Shown here piece by piece: positions 1-9,385 of a DNA stretch of 64,000 nt. The translations under genes were made by a program, and so were the position numbers. The stretch lies in the NCBI GenBank assembly GCA_963701375.1, contig CAVOZT010000001.1:744001-808000 (forward strand), written 5' to 3'. How positions within the stretch are numbered: the stretch's first letter is position 1; every line of letters begins with the position of its first letter. The DNA comes from CAVXTF01 sp963701375 (GTDB taxonomy: Bacteria; Actinomycetota; Acidimicrobiia; Acidimicrobiales; CAVXTF01). Under the pieces are notes generated by a model, which searched no databases, was not told the DNA's origin, and saw only the letters and a list, made by a program, of their open reading frames with translations.

Positions 1-1
1 G

Positions 2-313
2 TTCCAGGCGATCAAGCACAAGTGCGCGGACATGCTTCTCGAGGTCGAGTCCGCGAAGTCGGCCGCTTACTACGCCGGTTGGGCCGCTGCAGAGGACTCC
101 GACGAGCTGCCGGTGGTGGCGAGCCTCGCCAAGTCCTATTGCTCAGAGGCGTATTTCCACGCGGCGTCCGAGAACATCCAGATCCATGGAGGGATCGGGT
201 TCACCTGGGAACACGACGCACACCTGTACTTCAAGCGCGCGAAATCCTCTGAGCTTCTCCTTGGAGATCCGAGCTACCACCGGGAGCTGCTGGCACAGCG
301 AATCGGGATCTGA
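2..313 (+). CDS. Acyl-CoA dehydrogenase, C-terminal fragment
   Basis: This is the last 103 residues of an acyl-CoA dehydrogenase, cut by the left edge of the window, so the true start lies outside. The reading frame is open from base 2. The fragment carries the family's C-terminal helical-domain signature, QIHGGIGFTWEHDAHLYFKRA, in which the IHGGIGFT segment contacts FAD and the neighbouring subunit. The enzyme would oxidise an acyl-CoA to the 2-enoyl-CoA in the cytoplasm and pass electrons to electron-transfer flavoprotein. The catalytic Glu cannot be located with confidence because most of the protein is missing. Chain-length specificity cannot be judged from this part. Confidence 0.9.
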   Translation, partial: FQAIKHKCADMLLEVESAKSAAYYAGWAAAEDSDELPVVASLAKSYCSEAYFHAASENIQIHGGIGFTWEHDAHLYFKRAKSSELLLGDPSYHRELLAQRIGI

Positions 314-355
314 GCCGACTGCCTCGGACCGAAACCACCGAGGCATCTGAAACGA

Positions 356-382
356 CACGCCGGTGAACAGTTCACCGGTGTG
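356..382. promoter_or_regulatory. Strong inverted repeat across the hydrolase start
   Basis: The core is a perfect 8-bp inverted repeat, CCGGTGAA-CAG-TTCACCGG (360-378). It extends to a 12-bp RNA stem with one G-U pair and a 3-nt loop. It follows the acyl-CoA dehydrogenase stop by about 40 bp and covers GTG 363, the first start of the next gene. No T-run follows, so it is not a typical intrinsic terminator. It may be a repressor operator, or an RNA hairpin that hides the start codon. Function is inferred. Confidence 0.5.
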
Positions 383-1128
383 GGAGCAGTGGTCGGGGCC
401 CGCTGGTCGCCTGGCTGTCCACGAACCGAGCGCCCCCCGGCCGCCCGGCTCGAGCGGAGCCGTACTGGTCCTTTCGCACGACTTTCCGACGGACAAAGGC
501 CCCCCCGATCTCATACCTGCGAGCCTGATCTCCCTTTCCGACCGGCTCGCCTCGGGGTCGGGGTGGCGGGTCATCGCTTGCTGCTTGAGAGGAGTCGGGG
601 AGTCTGAAGGGGACTTCTCACTCGGGGGATGGCTCGAGGATCTGGAGTTCGTCGTGACGTCGGCGTCGGGGGCGTCGGCCGGCGGCGCGTGGGTGGTGGG
701 CGCCGGCACCAGTGGGGCTCTCGCCATATCGCTCGCCGCCAAAGACGCCAAAGTGAGAGGAGTCGCCTGCCTTGCGGCGCCAGCCAACTTCTCGGACTGG
801 GCGTCGGATCCAGCGACCGTCGCCGTTCGCGGCACGCGAGGTTGGTGTGATCTCGAGCGTCGGCGAGCCCTCGGATCTGGAACGTTGGGCCGCACCGTTC
901 ACGCAATTTCGGCCTTCTGTGGACGCGAGTCACCTGAGCGGCCGTCCAGTTCTCGTACTGCACGGCGCGGACGACGACGTCGTACCGGTGGACGACGCCA
1001 GGATGATCGCCGAGTCCGTCGGCGAATCGGCGGAGCTTCGCATCCTCGCCGGCGCAGGTCACCGGCTCAACTCGGATCCTCGTGCGATCGCTCTGCTCCT
1101 CGGCTGGCTGGAGAGACAGAGGATCTGA
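363..1128 (+). CDS. Alpha/beta hydrolase (frameshifted)
   Basis: The gene is read in two frames that join near 825-840; one extra base there would restore a protein of about 254 residues. The first part has the alpha/beta-hydrolase strands, the LRGVGES turn and the nucleophile-elbow region GAGTSGALAIS. The second has the acid segment LHGADDDVVPVDDA and the catalytic-His segment GAGHRLNSDP, in the family's usual order. Substrate is not predictable. The start is GTG 363 or GTG 378; both lie in or beside the inverted repeat at 356-382. The stop is 5 bp from the end of the convergent thiE. The break most likely reflects a sequence error, since both halves look well conserved. Confidence 0.7.
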
Positions 1129-1132
1129 GGTC

Positions 1133-1750
1133 CTATCGCTCAAGGGCACTGTCGATCGCGTCGCGAAGGAGCCTCGCAGCGCGCCTCGGATCGTCCGCCT
1201 CGGTGAGATACCGGACGACGACGAAGTGACGCGCCCCGGCCGCGGCCAGCTCGAAGACCGTGTCCGGGGTCACACCGCCGGTCACGAACACGGGCCTGGA
1301 GGCCTCTCTGACCGCGTGCGCGATGTAGTCGATTCCCGTGGCAGGCCTTCCCGGCTTGGTCGGTGTCGTGACCACCGGACCGGCGGAGACGTAGTCGACG
1401 GGCTCGAGTCTGCTCGCCATCACCTCGTCCGGCGCATGGGTCGACAAGCCGATCACCGCGTCGTCTCCGAGTACGCGCCGAGCAAGTTCCGGGGACACGT
1501 CGTCCTGGCCTACGTGCACCCCGTCCGCACCCGCCTCTAGTGCCAGATCCGGTCGGTCGTTGATCAAGAACGGCACCCCGAATCTGTTGCACAAAAGAGC
1601 GAGGCGGCGTCCCCGCTCCACGATGCACCGTGCACTCGCTTCTTTCTCGCGGAGCTGGACCACATCCACGCCGCCCTCGATGCACGATTCGACGAAATCG
1701 AAGAGATCGTCGCGATCAGGAGTGCAGAGGTAGAGATGGCGGTCAGCCAT
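1133..1750 (-). CDS. thiE: Thiamine-phosphate synthase
   Basis: The 205-residue protein matches ThiE in length and motifs. VDVVQLREK, LINDRPDLALEAGADGVHVG, the GLSTH segment, VSAGPVVTTPTKPG and the phosphate-binding FVTGGVTPD follow in order along a TIM barrel. It would couple HMP diphosphate with the thiazole phosphate carboxylate to give thiamine phosphate. The frame is open further upstream (to 1954), but that extension is basic and unlike the family and overlaps the neighbouring gene, so ATG 1750 is chosen. The HhH-GPD gene lies 20 bp upstream on the same strand, leaving no room for a TPP riboswitch directly before this start. No other thi gene is in the window. Confidence 0.92.
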   Translation of the reverse strand: MADRHLYLCTPDRDDLFDFVESCIEGGVDVVQLREKEASARCIVERGRRLALLCNRFGVPFLINDRPDLALEAGADGVHVGQDDVSPELARRVLGDDAVIGLSTHAPDEVMASRLEPVDYVSAGPVVTTPTKPGRPATGIDYIAHAVREASRPVFVTGGVTPDTVFELAAAGARHFVVVRYLTEADDPRRAARLLRDAIDSALER

Positions 1751-1770
1751 CTCGGTACGGGTACCGCGCG

Positions 1771-2391
1771 TCACGAACCCGTTCTTGTGGCCTTTCGCGT
1801 CGCCTTCGCCGGGGTGTTCGCGGCGGCAGCTTTCGCGGCCTGCTTGGCTGCTTGCTTCGTCGCTCTGACGCGATCGAGGCTGGGCGCGTCCACGATGTCT
1901 GCAACCGAACGGAAACTGCCGCTCTCGCCGTAGGGGGAAGACGCGCCCTCCCATCCCGTCGGACGGGTTCCGAGCTGCTTGCCCAGGAGGGCCAGGAAGA
2001 TCCGTGCCTTCTGGTCTCCGAACCCGGGAAGCTCCTTCAGGCGTCGGAGAAGGTCGGCCGCATCGTCCGATCCCGACCAGACGTTCTGCGCCTTGCCTCC
2101 GTATCTGTCGACGAGGAGCCGGGACAACTCGTGCACACGGCGCGCCATGGAGCCCGGGTAGCGGTGGAGAGCCGGACGCTCGGAGAAGATCCCGGCCAGC
2201 TCTTCGGGATCCATAGCCGCGATCGAACGCGCGTCGAGCTTGCCTCCGAGCCGGCGCTTCAGCTCAGCGGGTGCTGCAAACGCCCACTCCAAAGGAACCT
2301 GCTGGTCGAGGACCATCCCAACCAGAAGCGCGAACGGGTCCTTCGAAAGAAGCGCATCTGCTTTCTGGTTGCCCGACAGGTATAGGACCAT
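1771..2391 (-). CDS. HhH-GPD family DNA repair-like protein
   Basis: A 206-residue protein of an actinobacterial HhH-GPD subfamily related to base-excision DNA glycosylases. The N-terminal helical region contains MVLDQQVPLEWAF, and a helix-hairpin-helix, LPGFGDQKARIF, lies near residues 120-132. I do not see the catalytic Lys or a clear catalytic Asp in the place expected for classical glycosylases, so enzymatic activity is uncertain. The C-terminal tail is rich in Lys and Ala (KQAAKQAAKAAAANTPAKA), suggesting a disordered DNA-binding tail. The start is ATG 2391. It is divergent from the YfhO-like gene across 65 bp, which should hold promoters for both. Confidence 0.8.
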   Translation of the reverse strand: MVLYLSGNQKADALLSKDPFALLVGMVLDQQVPLEWAFAAPAELKRRLGGKLDARSIAAMDPEELAGIFSERPALHRYPGSMARRVHELSRLLVDRYGGKAQNVWSGSDDAADLLRRLKELPGFGDQKARIFLALLGKQLGTRPTGWEGASSPYGESGSFRSVADIVDAPSLDRVRATKQAAKQAAKAAAANTPAKATRKATRTGS

Positions 2392-2456
2392 GGCGGAAAC
2401 GCTAACGGGTTTGACCGGGGCCGGCGCCGGTCGCGCTGTAGCCTCGCCCGTTTGAC

Positions 2457-5251
2457 ATGACGGACCAAAAGTCGCTCAAGCGTCTCACTTCGATTTGGGA
2501 ACGCTCGAGCCCCACAGACCGCCGACCGGTCGTCTTCTTGCTGGCTCTACCCGTCGTCGTGTTCGTTTTGCCGGCACTTTTCGGCCACCCTGCTGTGGCG
2601 GGCGACAACCAGATACAGAACTACCCGCTCCGCGTCCTGTCCGGCCAGATGCTCCGCTCGGGTCACATGCCGTTGTGGGACCCGTGGATCTGGTCCGGCA
2701 CGGCCTTGCTCGGAGGGCTCAACGCCGGTGCTCTCTATCCGGGGACCTGGCTCTACGCCGTGCTTCCGGGACTCGTGGCGTGGACGGTGAATCTCGTCTT
2801 CGTCTACTGGGTCGCCGCCATTGGTGTGTACGTCCTCGCCCGCATGTACGGCATCCGACCACTCGCAGCGGTGATCGGGGCTGCGAGCTTCGGCTTCGCA
2901 GGTTCGATGACGGCCCAGATCGTGCACTTCGGCGTCGTCGAGGGAGCTGCGTGGATCCCTTGGATCGTGGCGGGCGAGCTGCGCCTCGCGCAGATCTTCT
3001 TGCCGGGAGCCTCAACTCGGGCGGTCGACGACGATCGCGCGTAATGCGCCCCTGTGGCGGAGTGCGATGCCCTGGGTCCTCCTCACTGGTTGCTCAGGCG
3101 GCCTCGTCTTGTTGGCCGGTGAGCCGCGCTCCATGGCGGACGCGGCTTGGATCGGCGCGCTGAGCGCTGTTTGGTGGGTTTCGCGCAGGGCGCGGCCCGA
3201 CACGTCCGCCGCGAATGCGGAGAATCTCCTTTCTGTCCGCCATCGCGTGCGCCGCGGTGCTCGCGCTTGCGATCGGCGGCGCGCAACTGCTCCCAGGGAT
3301 TCGCTTCTTACAGACGAGTGAGCGTTCGACTGCGAGCCTGTGGTACTTCGGATCGGGTTCGCTCCAACCTCGTTGGTCGGTTCTCCTGCTCGTGCCTGAG
3401 ATCTTCGGGGGAGACGGGGTTCTGCACCTGCCCCGGTTCTTCGCGGGTTACAACCTTCCGGAGGTGACGGGTTACGTGGGCCTCGTCGCGTGCGTGGCCC
3501 TGGTCACACTCGTGGCCCGATCATTAGGAAGGCAGCGTCATCCACTTTCGCGTTATTGGAGCGTTTGGGTCGGCGTGGTCGTCGCGGGTCTGCTGCTCAG
3601 CTTCGGCACCTACACCCCCCTCGGCGGACCTCTGTCTCACATCCCTTTCTACGGCGCGATGAGGCTCCAGAGCAGAAACCTCACCATCGTCGACTTCGGT
3701 ATCGCGATGCTCCTTGCGTTCTGGGTCGACCTCCGATTGCGCGAGAGATCCGAACGGACAGATTTGCAACGCCACACCCCCTGGTACGACGCGGTCGGAC
3801 TCGCGCCGGCCTTCGTTTCGGTGGCGCTGTGTCTCGCTCTCGTCGCGGCTCCGACGCGTCTCGAGACGGCTCTCGGTTTGACGGACTCGCAGGCCTCGTC
3901 TGCGCGCGGTCTGTGGCCCTGGGCCTTGTTGCAACTCGCCGTGGCGCTCGCAGTGATCGCGCTCGTGATCCGGTGGCCGAGGATGCGTCTCAGAAGCGCA
4001 CGCAGATTGCTCGTCGTGGTTGTCGGGGGAGACCTTCTGCTCTTCTCGATTGCGTGCTCGACCGGATTCGTGACAGGCGGGGGAGTGCCTCTCTTCCCCG
4101 TGGCTTCCGACGCGGCGTCCCTCGGTACGGGACGGTTCGCGATATACGACCCGTTGGTCGAGAACTTTCCCGGGCTCATCAAGGTGGGGGAATCCGACCT
4201 GAACGCGCTCACTCACCATGCGAGCGTGCAGGGATACGGATCAGCCGTGGACGTCGTCTACAACGACGCAACAGGCGCTCACCTCGACGGCACGCTCTCT
4301 GCGTGCGCGCTGGAGTCGGGATCGTTCGCTCCTCTCGGTCTTCGTACCTTGCTCGCCATCCCCGGATCGGTCGCCCCGCCGGCAGCCGCCGGGATTCCCC
4401 CGGCCCCGGGGTCGGCCGGATGTGGCATTGACTGGCCGGCTCGCGACGCGACGAGCCGGACGTGGTTGTTCGAGACGAACCAGGAGATCGATCGCGTAGA
4501 TCTCTCGATCCCGTCCGGCGCCGCTCCCGGCCGCGAAGTCTCGGGAGCGTTGCGCATCGGAGTCATCGACGCGGAAGGCAAGGTGGTCTGGCCCGCCGTA
4601 TCCACACGTTCGGAGACCCCCCGCGGAATGACCGTGCACTTTGCCGTGCCGGTTGAAGCGTCGGGCCTTGTCGCTTCCGGACAGGGTGCCGGCGCCATCG
4701 CGGACACCTCGACCGTCAGCGGACAGCGAGTGCTCGTCGCGCTCGACGGCCCTCTTCAGGACGCGCTCGACAAGGGCGGTTGGCACTACGCAGGAAGGCT
4801 CGCAGGTTTCGCTCGCTACACCCTCGACGTCCCCGCACCGACGGTCTGGGTAGACGGGGGCGGTAGCGGTGCCTCGGTATCTCGGCAGTCAACGAACAAC
4901 GTCGGGGGCGAGACCGATTACGTGGTGGCCGATCGACCGGTCGTCGTCGCGCGGAGTGAGGCGTTCGCGCCGGGTTGGCATGTCCAGATGCTCGACACGT
5001 CGAACGGAAGGACCGAAGCCGTCCCCGTGACGCGCTTGGGGGTCGTACAGGCCGTCAGCCTCCCGGCAGGCAGGTTGCGCATCGCCTGGTCCTACTGGCC
5101 GCCCGGACTGAGCCTCGGGCTCGCGTCAAGCACGGTCGGGGCCGTCGTGGTGTCAGCGTTCACCCTCTTTCTGATCGCGGGCCGAAGGCGCGACCGACTG
5201 AGCAGGGCTCAGAGAGACCAGGGATCGGGCAGTTCGGTCTCGAGCCCGTAG
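2457..5251 (+). CDS. YfhO-like multi-pass membrane protein (two frameshifts)
   Basis: Three successive frames make up one long membrane protein of about 930 residues. The first frame ends at 3044, the second covers roughly 3040-3200, and the third runs from about 3205 to 5251. Two one-base insertions, near 3005-3035 and 3200-3215, would explain this. The N-terminal part has GDNQIQNYPLR after the first membrane helix and an aromatic LWDPWIWSGTALLGG segment, both typical of the YfhO family, whose members are linked to glycosylation of cell-surface polymers. About ten or more hydrophobic segments follow, then a large extracytoplasmic domain, then a final helix near the C-terminus. Its end overlaps the convergent aceE by 43 bp. 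Substrate is unknown. Confidence 0.75.
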
Positions 5252-7998
5252 CGCGATATCGTGTCGGCGACCTCGTCCGGCTTGCCGTCGCCCTCTTCTG
5301 CGAGCGCGGAGAGGACGGCGAGCACGATGTGAGGAGCGTCGACCTCGAAATAACTCCGCAGCGCCTCGCGGGTGTCGGAGCGCCCGAACCCGTCCGTGCC
5401 GAGCGAGACGAACCTGCGCTCCACGAAGCGAGACACCTGGTCCGGTACGGCGCGGATGTAGTCGGTCACTGCGATCACCGGACCACGAACGTCTCCGAGT
5501 GCTGCCGTGATGTACGGAACGCGTGCGGGCTCGGCAGGGTGCAGCCGGTTCCAACGCTCGACTGACAACGCCTCGCGTCGCAACTCCGTGTAGGACGTGA
5601 CCGACCACGAGTCCGTCTCTATCCCCCAATCGGCGGCGAGCAGGTCGCGGGCGTCCGCGACGGCCCGCCACGAGCTGCCGGAGAAGAGCAGAGTGGCTCT
5701 CGGCTCTTTGCTCCCGCCATTGCGACCGTTGCGGCCTCCTCGGCGACGACCGTTGGGCTCTGGGGTTCCTGAGTCCGCCGGCGCTGCGTACCGGTACGCG
5801 CCTGCGAGGACCCCGCGACGGACCTCGTCTTGTAGTTCGACATTTCCTTCCGCGGCACCCGGCAGAGGGGGCATGGGGTAGTTCTCGTTGTAGAGCGTGA
5901 TGTACCAGAAGAGATCCTCGGGGCTCGGACCGAGGATCCGAGTGACTGCATCTTGGAGGACGATCGCAAGCTCGTAGGCGAACGCCGGGTCGTAGATGAC
6001 GCATGCGGGGTTGACCGACGCGAGAAGAGGTGAGTGCCCGTCTGCGTGCTGGAGTCCCTCGCCGAGCAAGGTCGTGCGACCCGCAGTGCACCCCGCCAGG
6101 ATGCCGCGACCGCGTGCGTCTCCAAGTGACCAGGTCAGGTCGCCGACTCTTTGAAATCCGAACATCGAATAGAACAGGTAGACCGGAAGCATCGGTTTCG
6201 CCCACGTGGCGTACGACGTGGAGAGCGCGGTGAACGCCGCCATGGCTCCCGCCTCGGTGATCCCCTCTTCCAACAGCTGGCCCGACCGGCTTTCTGCGTA
6301 CGAGAGAGGCAAGCCCACGTCAACCGGCGTGTAGCGCTGCCCTTCAGGTGCGTAGATCTTCGACTCGGCGATGATGGGCTCGAGGCCGAAGGTGCGCGCC
6401 TCGTCGGCGACGATCGGTACGACGAGCGGTCCGACTTCGCGGTCCCTCACGAGGTTCCTGAGCAGTCGGGCGAACGCCATCGTCGTCGAGACCGCTTGCC
6501 CCCTCGACCCGGCGAGAAAGTCTGCAAACGCCTTGGGGTCCGGGGTCGCCGGCCGCGACGGCAGGACCACTCGCGACGGGAGAGGACCGGCGAGGACCTT
6601 GCGCCTCGCGACGAGATACTCGTCCGAAGCAGATCCCTTCGCAGGCCGGTAATAGGGCGGCTCGTCTGCGTCGAGCGCCTCGTCGGGGATCTCCTCGTTC
6701 AGGTAGAGCCGGTCTCGAAGGGCCAGCAACTGAGCCTTGGTCATCTTCTTGATCTGATGCGTGGCGTTCCTGGCCTCGATCTCGGGGCCGAGCGTCCACC
6801 CTTTGATGGTCTTGGCCAGGATCGCAGTCGGTGCTCCGGTGTGCTCGGTAGCCGACTTGTAGGCCGCGAACAGCTTGCGATAGTCGTGTCCCCCGCGAGG
6901 GAGCGCCTGCAACTCCTCGTCCGACAGGTCCTCTACGAGTTTGCGAAGCCTCGGGTCCGGGCCGAAGAAGTGTTCGCGAATGTACGCGCCGGACTCGACC
7001 GCGTACTTCTGGAACTCGCCGTCGACCGTGTTGTTCATCTTGTCGAGGAGTACTCCGTCAACGTCGCGCGCGAGCAGTTCGTCCCAGCGCGATCCCCAGA
7101 TCACCTTTATGACGTTCCATCCGGCGCCCCTGAACGTCGCCTCGAACTCCTGGATGATCTTCCCGTTTCCCCGCACCGGACCGTCGAGGCGCTGCAGGTT
7201 GCAGTTGACGACGAAGATCAGGTTGTCCAAGTGCTCGCGGCCCGCAACGGCCAGGGCACCGACCGCCTCCGGTTCGTCGAGCTCCCCGTCGCCGACGAAG
7301 CACCACACACGACTGGCACTCGTGTCGACGAGCTCGCGGTGCATGAGATAACGGTTGACGTGTGCCTGGTAGATCGCGTTCAGAGGACCCAGACCCATCG
7401 ATACTGTCGGGTACTCCCAGAAGTCGGGCATGCAGCGAGGGTGCGGATAGCTCGGCGGTCCACCGGCCGAAACTTCCTGGCGGAACCCGTCGAGCTGCTC
7501 TTCTGTAAGACGGCCCTCGACGAATGCTCTGGCGTATATCCCGGGCGATGCGTGGCCCTGGAAGTAGACCTGGTCCCCGGGTCCGCCGTCGGACTTTCCT
7601 CGGAAGAAGTGATTGAAACCGACCTCGTACAACGAGGCGGAGCTCGCGTAGGTCGAAAGGTGGCCGCCGATTCCTTCGCTGCGGTGATTAGCACGCGTCA
7701 CCATCACGGCGGCGTTCCATCTGATGACCGCACGGATGCGCCGTTCGACGTATTCGTCGCCCGCGAACCACGGCTCTTGATCGCGCGGAATAGTGTTCAC
7801 GTAGGGCGTGGAGACGGTTGCCGGGAAACCCACCTGTTGGGCCCTCGCACGCTCGATGAGTTTCATGAGCAGAAAGCGCGCCCGAGGTCGTCCGTGCTCG
7901 GAGATCACAGTGTCGAACGAGTCGAGCCATTCGGCCGTCTCGGTCGGGTCGATGTCTGGAAGCTGATGGGATACACCGTCGAAAAGCACGACATCCAT
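5209..7998 (-). CDS. aceE: Pyruvate dehydrogenase E1 component, homodimeric type
   Basis: The 929-residue protein has the length and motifs of AceE, the single-chain thiamine-diphosphate E1 that decarboxylates pyruvate and transfers the acetyl group to the lipoyl arm of E2. GHLSTYASSASLYEVGFNHFF lies near residue 112, YFQGHASPG near 145, and the ThDP/Mg motif GDGELDEPE at 236 with its partner NCN near 265. The second half carries the pyrimidine-binding and C-terminal domains. A Gly/Arg/Asn-rich insert (NGRRRGGRNGRNGG) sits in the C-terminal third. ATG 7998 is preferred over a GTG 60 bp upstream because family similarity begins there. Lpd, E2 and lipoylation genes are on the other strand 2.8 kb away. 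It is divergent from rnhA. Confidence 0.95.
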   Translation of the reverse strand: MDVVLFDGVSHQLPDIDPTETAEWLDSFDTVISEHGRPRARFLLMKLIERARAQQVGFPATVSTPYVNTIPRDQEPWFAGDEYVERRIRAVIRWNAAVMVTRANHRSEGIGGHLSTYASSASLYEVGFNHFFRGKSDGGPGDQVYFQGHASPGIYARAFVEGRLTEEQLDGFRQEVSAGGPPSYPHPRCMPDFWEYPTVSMGLGPLNAIYQAHVNRYLMHRELVDTSASRVWCFVGDGELDEPEAVGALAVAGREHLDNLIFVVNCNLQRLDGPVRGNGKIIQEFEATFRGAGWNVIKVIWGSRWDELLARDVDGVLLDKMNNTVDGEFQKYAVESGAYIREHFFGPDPRLRKLVEDLSDEELQALPRGGHDYRKLFAAYKSATEHTGAPTAILAKTIKGWTLGPEIEARNATHQIKKMTKAQLLALRDRLYLNEEIPDEALDADEPPYYRPAKGSASDEYLVARRKVLAGPLPSRVVLPSRPATPDPKAFADFLAGSRGQAVSTTMAFARLLRNLVRDREVGPLVVPIVADEARTFGLEPIIAESKIYAPEGQRYTPVDVGLPLSYAESRSGQLLEEGITEAGAMAAFTALSTSYATWAKPMLPVYLFYSMFGFQRVGDLTWSLGDARGRGILAGCTAGRTTLLGEGLQHADGHSPLLASVNPACVIYDPAFAYELAIVLQDAVTRILGPSPEDLFWYITLYNENYPMPPLPGAAEGNVELQDEVRRGVLAGAYRYAAPADSGTPEPNGRRRGGRNGRNGGSKEPRATLLFSGSSWRAVADARDLLAADWGIETDSWSVTSYTELRREALSVERWNRLHPAEPARVPYITAALGDVRGPVIAVTDYIRAVPDQVSRFVERRFVSLGTDGFGRSDTREALRSYFEVDAPHIVLAVLSALAEEGDGKPDEVADTISRYGLETELPDPWSL

Positions 7999-8100
7999 GC
8001 TCCCACCGCCGAAAGGCCCCGTGGTACCACCTGGTAGTCCGCGGCGCAGCGGAGCCAAGGTTGGCGTCGGGCGCGGTCGATCTCACGGCATGCTGTAGGT

Positions 8101-8584
8101 GTGCAGCCCCAGACCACCGTGTACACAGATGGGTCGTGCCTGGGGAATCCCGGGCCCGGCGGTTGGGCTTGGGCAGTGCCAGGCGGCCCCTACGCCAGTG
8201 GCGCGGCCGCCGCGACCACCAACCAGCGCATGGAGATGACGGCCGTCTTGGAGGCGCTTCGCACCCTCGATGGTCCGATGCTCGTCGTGAGCGACTCTGC
8301 GTACGTCGTCAATTGCTTCGAGCAACGATGGTGGGCCGGATGGCAGCGCAGACAATGGCGCAACAGTCAGGGCGCGCCGGTGGCCAACCAGGACCTGTGG
8401 GAACCGCTGCTCGCGGCTCGCGCTCGACCCGGCGAGGCCGGTCAAGTTCCGCAAGATCCAAGGGCACTCAGGGGACGAGATGAACGATCTGGTCGATGAG
8501 CTAGCCGTCGAGGCCGCCATGAGCGGGCTCGGAGATCGGGCCAAGAACCTGCACGCTGACGGTGCCGTAGCATGCGCGCCATGA
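8101..8584 (+). CDS. rnhA: Ribonuclease HI (frameshifted)
   Basis: This is a 160-residue RNase HI if one extra base near 8420 is removed. The N-terminal frame has the catalytic YTDGSCLGNPGPGG Asp, the Glu in TTNQRMEMTAVLEAL, and VVSDSAYVVN with the third acid. The C-terminal frame has KIQGHSGDEMNDLVDELAVEAA, which supplies the last Asp and the flexible His. All four catalytic acids are therefore present. The enzyme would cleave RNA in RNA-DNA hybrids. The start is GTG 8101. In the restored frame the stop TGA overlaps the next ATG (ATGA at 8581-8584), which supports the correction and implies translational coupling to the SDR gene. Confidence 0.85.
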
Positions 8585-9342
8585 ATCTGAGCGGTTCTTC
8601 AGCCATCGTCACAGGTGGTGCGTCGGGTCTCGGCGCCGGCACGGTGAGAGCGCTTTCTGCCCTCGGCGTTCGCTGTTTCGTATTCGACAGGAACGAAGCA
8701 GGAGCAAAGGAGGTCGCTGCCGAGGTAGGCGGTGTCGGCGTCGGAGGAGACGTGACCGATCCCACCGATTGTCAGCGAGCCGTTGACGAGGCCTCGCAGG
8801 GCGGGAATCTTCGCATGGCGGTCAACTGCGCCGGCACGGGATGGGTGGGCCGCGTGGTCAACCGGGACGGCACCCCCCATGACCTGAATGCGTTCCAGAC
8901 CATTCTCCAGATCAACACCATCGGCACCTTCAATGTGATGACAAGAGCCGCCGCGGCGATCGCCACCGTTGATCCGCTCGAAGACGGCGAGCGCGGCGTG
9001 ATCGTGAACACCGCTTCTGTCGCCGCCTTCGACGGCCAGATCGGCCAGCTCGCGTACTCCGCGTCCAAGGGTGCAGTGGTCGGGATGACGCTTCCCGCAG
9101 CGCGTGACCTTTCGGTGGTCGGGATCCGGGTGGTGACGATCGCACCGGGGCTGTTCGACACTCCGCTTCTCGGCATGCTCCCGCAGGAACAGCGCGACCA
9201 GCTGGGGCAGTCCGTGCTCTTCCCGAAGCGGCTCGGGCACCCCGACCAATACGGTCAACTCGTTGTCCAGATCGCCCAGAACTCGTACTTGAACGGTGAG
9301 GTCATCCGCCTCGACGGCGGAATCCGGATGCCACCCAAGTAA
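8581..9342 (+). CDS. SDR 3-hydroxyacyl-CoA dehydrogenase-like
   Basis: A 253-residue classical short-chain dehydrogenase. The NAD-binding TGGASGLGAGT is at the N-terminus, followed by NCAG near residue 84, catalytic Ser in NTASVAAFDGQ and YSASK near 155. The length, the GTPHDLNAFQ insert and the C-terminal GEVIRLDGGIRMPPK match the type-II 3-hydroxyacyl-CoA dehydrogenase group (HSD10-like), so a role in beta-oxidation is likely but not certain. A start at 8572 is also possible; ATG 8581 overlaps the rnhA stop and gives the usual N-terminus. The last 28 bp, including the stop, are duplicated immediately downstream. Confidence 0.88.
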   Translation: MNLSGSSAIVTGGASGLGAGTVRALSALGVRCFVFDRNEAGAKEVAAEVGGVGVGGDVTDPTDCQRAVDEASQGGNLRMAVNCAGTGWVGRVVNRDGTPHDLNAFQTILQINTIGTFNVMTRAAAAIATVDPLEDGERGVIVNTASVAAFDGQIGQLAYSASKGAVVGMTLPAARDLSVVGIRVVTIAPGLFDTPLLGMLPQEQRDQLGQSVLFPKRLGHPDQYGQLVVQIAQNSYLNGEVIRLDGGIRMPPK

Positions 9343-9370
9343 CGGCGGAATCCGGATGCCGCCCAAGTAA
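9315..9370 (+). repeat. 28-bp tandem duplication at the SDR 3' end
   Basis: Bases 9315-9342 (last codons and TAA stop of the SDR) are repeated directly as 9343-9370 with a single A/G difference. The second copy is noncoding and lies immediately upstream of the ribosome-binding site of the next gene. It is read directly from the sequence. It looks like a slip or unequal-crossover duplication and pushes the aldo/keto reductase gene 28 bp away from its neighbour. Confidence 0.95.
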
Positions 9371-9385
9371 AGGAGGTGCGTGTCC

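Noticed and set aside
6151..8037. 628-codon open frame opposite aceE
   Set aside because: It mirrors the codon pattern of aceE, has no recognisable domain and lies wholly inside a well-supported gene.
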